The position numbers and the translations under genes were made by a program. The notes under the pieces are model-generated. The model worked only from the letters and a program-made list of their open reading frames with translations, was not told the origin of the DNA and ran no database searches. A stretch of DNA of 64,000 nucleotides from CAWIJK01 sp963836375 (GTDB lineage Bacteria; Actinomycetota; Acidimicrobiia; Acidimicrobiales; RAAP-2), in assembly GCA_963836375.1 (NCBI GenBank), contig CAWIJK010000002.1:1054001-1118000 (forward strand), in the 5' to 3' direction. Within the stretch, counting starts at the first letter, position 1. Each line of letters starts with the position of its first letter. Shown piece by piece: positions 63,863 through 64,000 of this stretch.

Positions 63863-64000
63863 GCGGGACCGACGACGGGTCGCCGCGGCCGGCCGAAGGG
63901 CGCGCCGGCCCTCTCGAGACGTCGGCCCTGCTGCAACGGCTCCCCGGCGTGTCCGCCTGGGATCTCAGCGTGGTCGACACCCTCCAGCTCACCCCGGCCA
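63859..64000 (+). CDS. partial protein, possible siderophore-interacting family
   Basis: GTG at 63859 overlaps the MFS stop; the frame is open to the window end. LSVVDTLQLTPA resembles the N-terminal beta strand of FAD-binding siderophore-interacting proteins, but only 47 codons are visible. Tentative. Confidence 0.4.
   Translation, partial: MSGTDDGSPRPAEGRAGPLETSALLQRLPGVSAWDLSVVDTLQLTPA

Overview
The window is chromosomal DNA of a high-G+C (roughly 70%) Gram-positive bacterium, almost certainly Actinomycetota and most likely class Acidimicrobiia. Support comes from a probable F420-dependent oxidoreductase, a mycothiol-type DinB/MDMPI protein, the actinobacterial lexA / LysM protein / nrdR arrangement with CGAAC-N4-GTTCG SOS boxes, a class E sortase, and a secreted protein with C-terminal GSDGGVFAFGDA-type repeats of a kind I associate with Acidimicrobiia. 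The class assignment is inference; no rRNA is present.

Layout. 0-3.6 kb: core genes (zinc alcohol dehydrogenase cut by the window edge and frameshifted, DnaQ-like exonuclease, UspA, MDMPI protein, unknown). 3.6-18.1 kb: a region of visibly lower G+C that reads as a genomic island. It carries an MFS exporter, TetR regulators with recognisable operators, a VOC protein, DUF4287 and DUF4242 proteins, an HTH/Clp-N pair with two dyad operators, two beta-propeller-type proteins, a GH51 arabinofuranosidase, a rifampin ADP-ribosyltransferase (Arr), a thioesterase-fold protein and an LLM oxidoreductase. It ends in a decayed tyrosine recombinase beside tRNA-Cys(GCA). A 43-bp imperfect direct repeat flanks it (3809-3851 and 18042-18084). 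18.2-20.5 kb: TetR/MFS pair. 20.5-25.7 kb: glycosyltransferase, small membrane protein, glnD and an L,D-transpeptidase; this stretch is riddled with single-base insertions. 25.7-30.9 kb: enoyl-CoA hydratase, methyltransferase, sortase, DUF4388 and DUF2332 proteins. 30.9-34.9 kb: DNA repair and SOS block (dinB, PIG-L deacetylase, nrdR, LysM protein, lexA). 34.9-42.7 kb: dioxygenase, DMT transporter, GH4 glycosidase, unknown proteins, a two-component system, a secreted protein and a methyltransferase remnant. 42.7-53.7 kb: lysine/threonine and tRNA-modification block (dapE, dapD, metallopeptidase, dapC, hflX, dapF, miaA, miaB, thrB) and a D-Ala-D-Ala carboxypeptidase. 53.7-64 kb: FtsK, an ABC exporter, a HIT protein, a Tat-exported solute-binding protein, an SOS-controlled radical SAM protein, a DUF2752 protein, an MFS exporter and a partial gene.

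How the genes work together. dapC, dapD, dapE and dapF supply the succinylase route to meso-diaminopimelate and lysine; the L,D-transpeptidase, carboxypeptidase and FtsK act in cell-wall synthesis and division. LexA probably represses itself, the divergent LysM protein (a likely division inhibitor) and the distant radical SAM gene through matching boxes. The island adds drug resistance (Arr, MFS) and several self-contained regulator/effector pairs.

The main oddity is that about ten otherwise well-conserved genes are broken, almost always by one surplus base. Removing the extra bases restores full-length proteins. This is more likely a sequence-quality artefact than decay, but it needs checking because recoding would give the same pattern.
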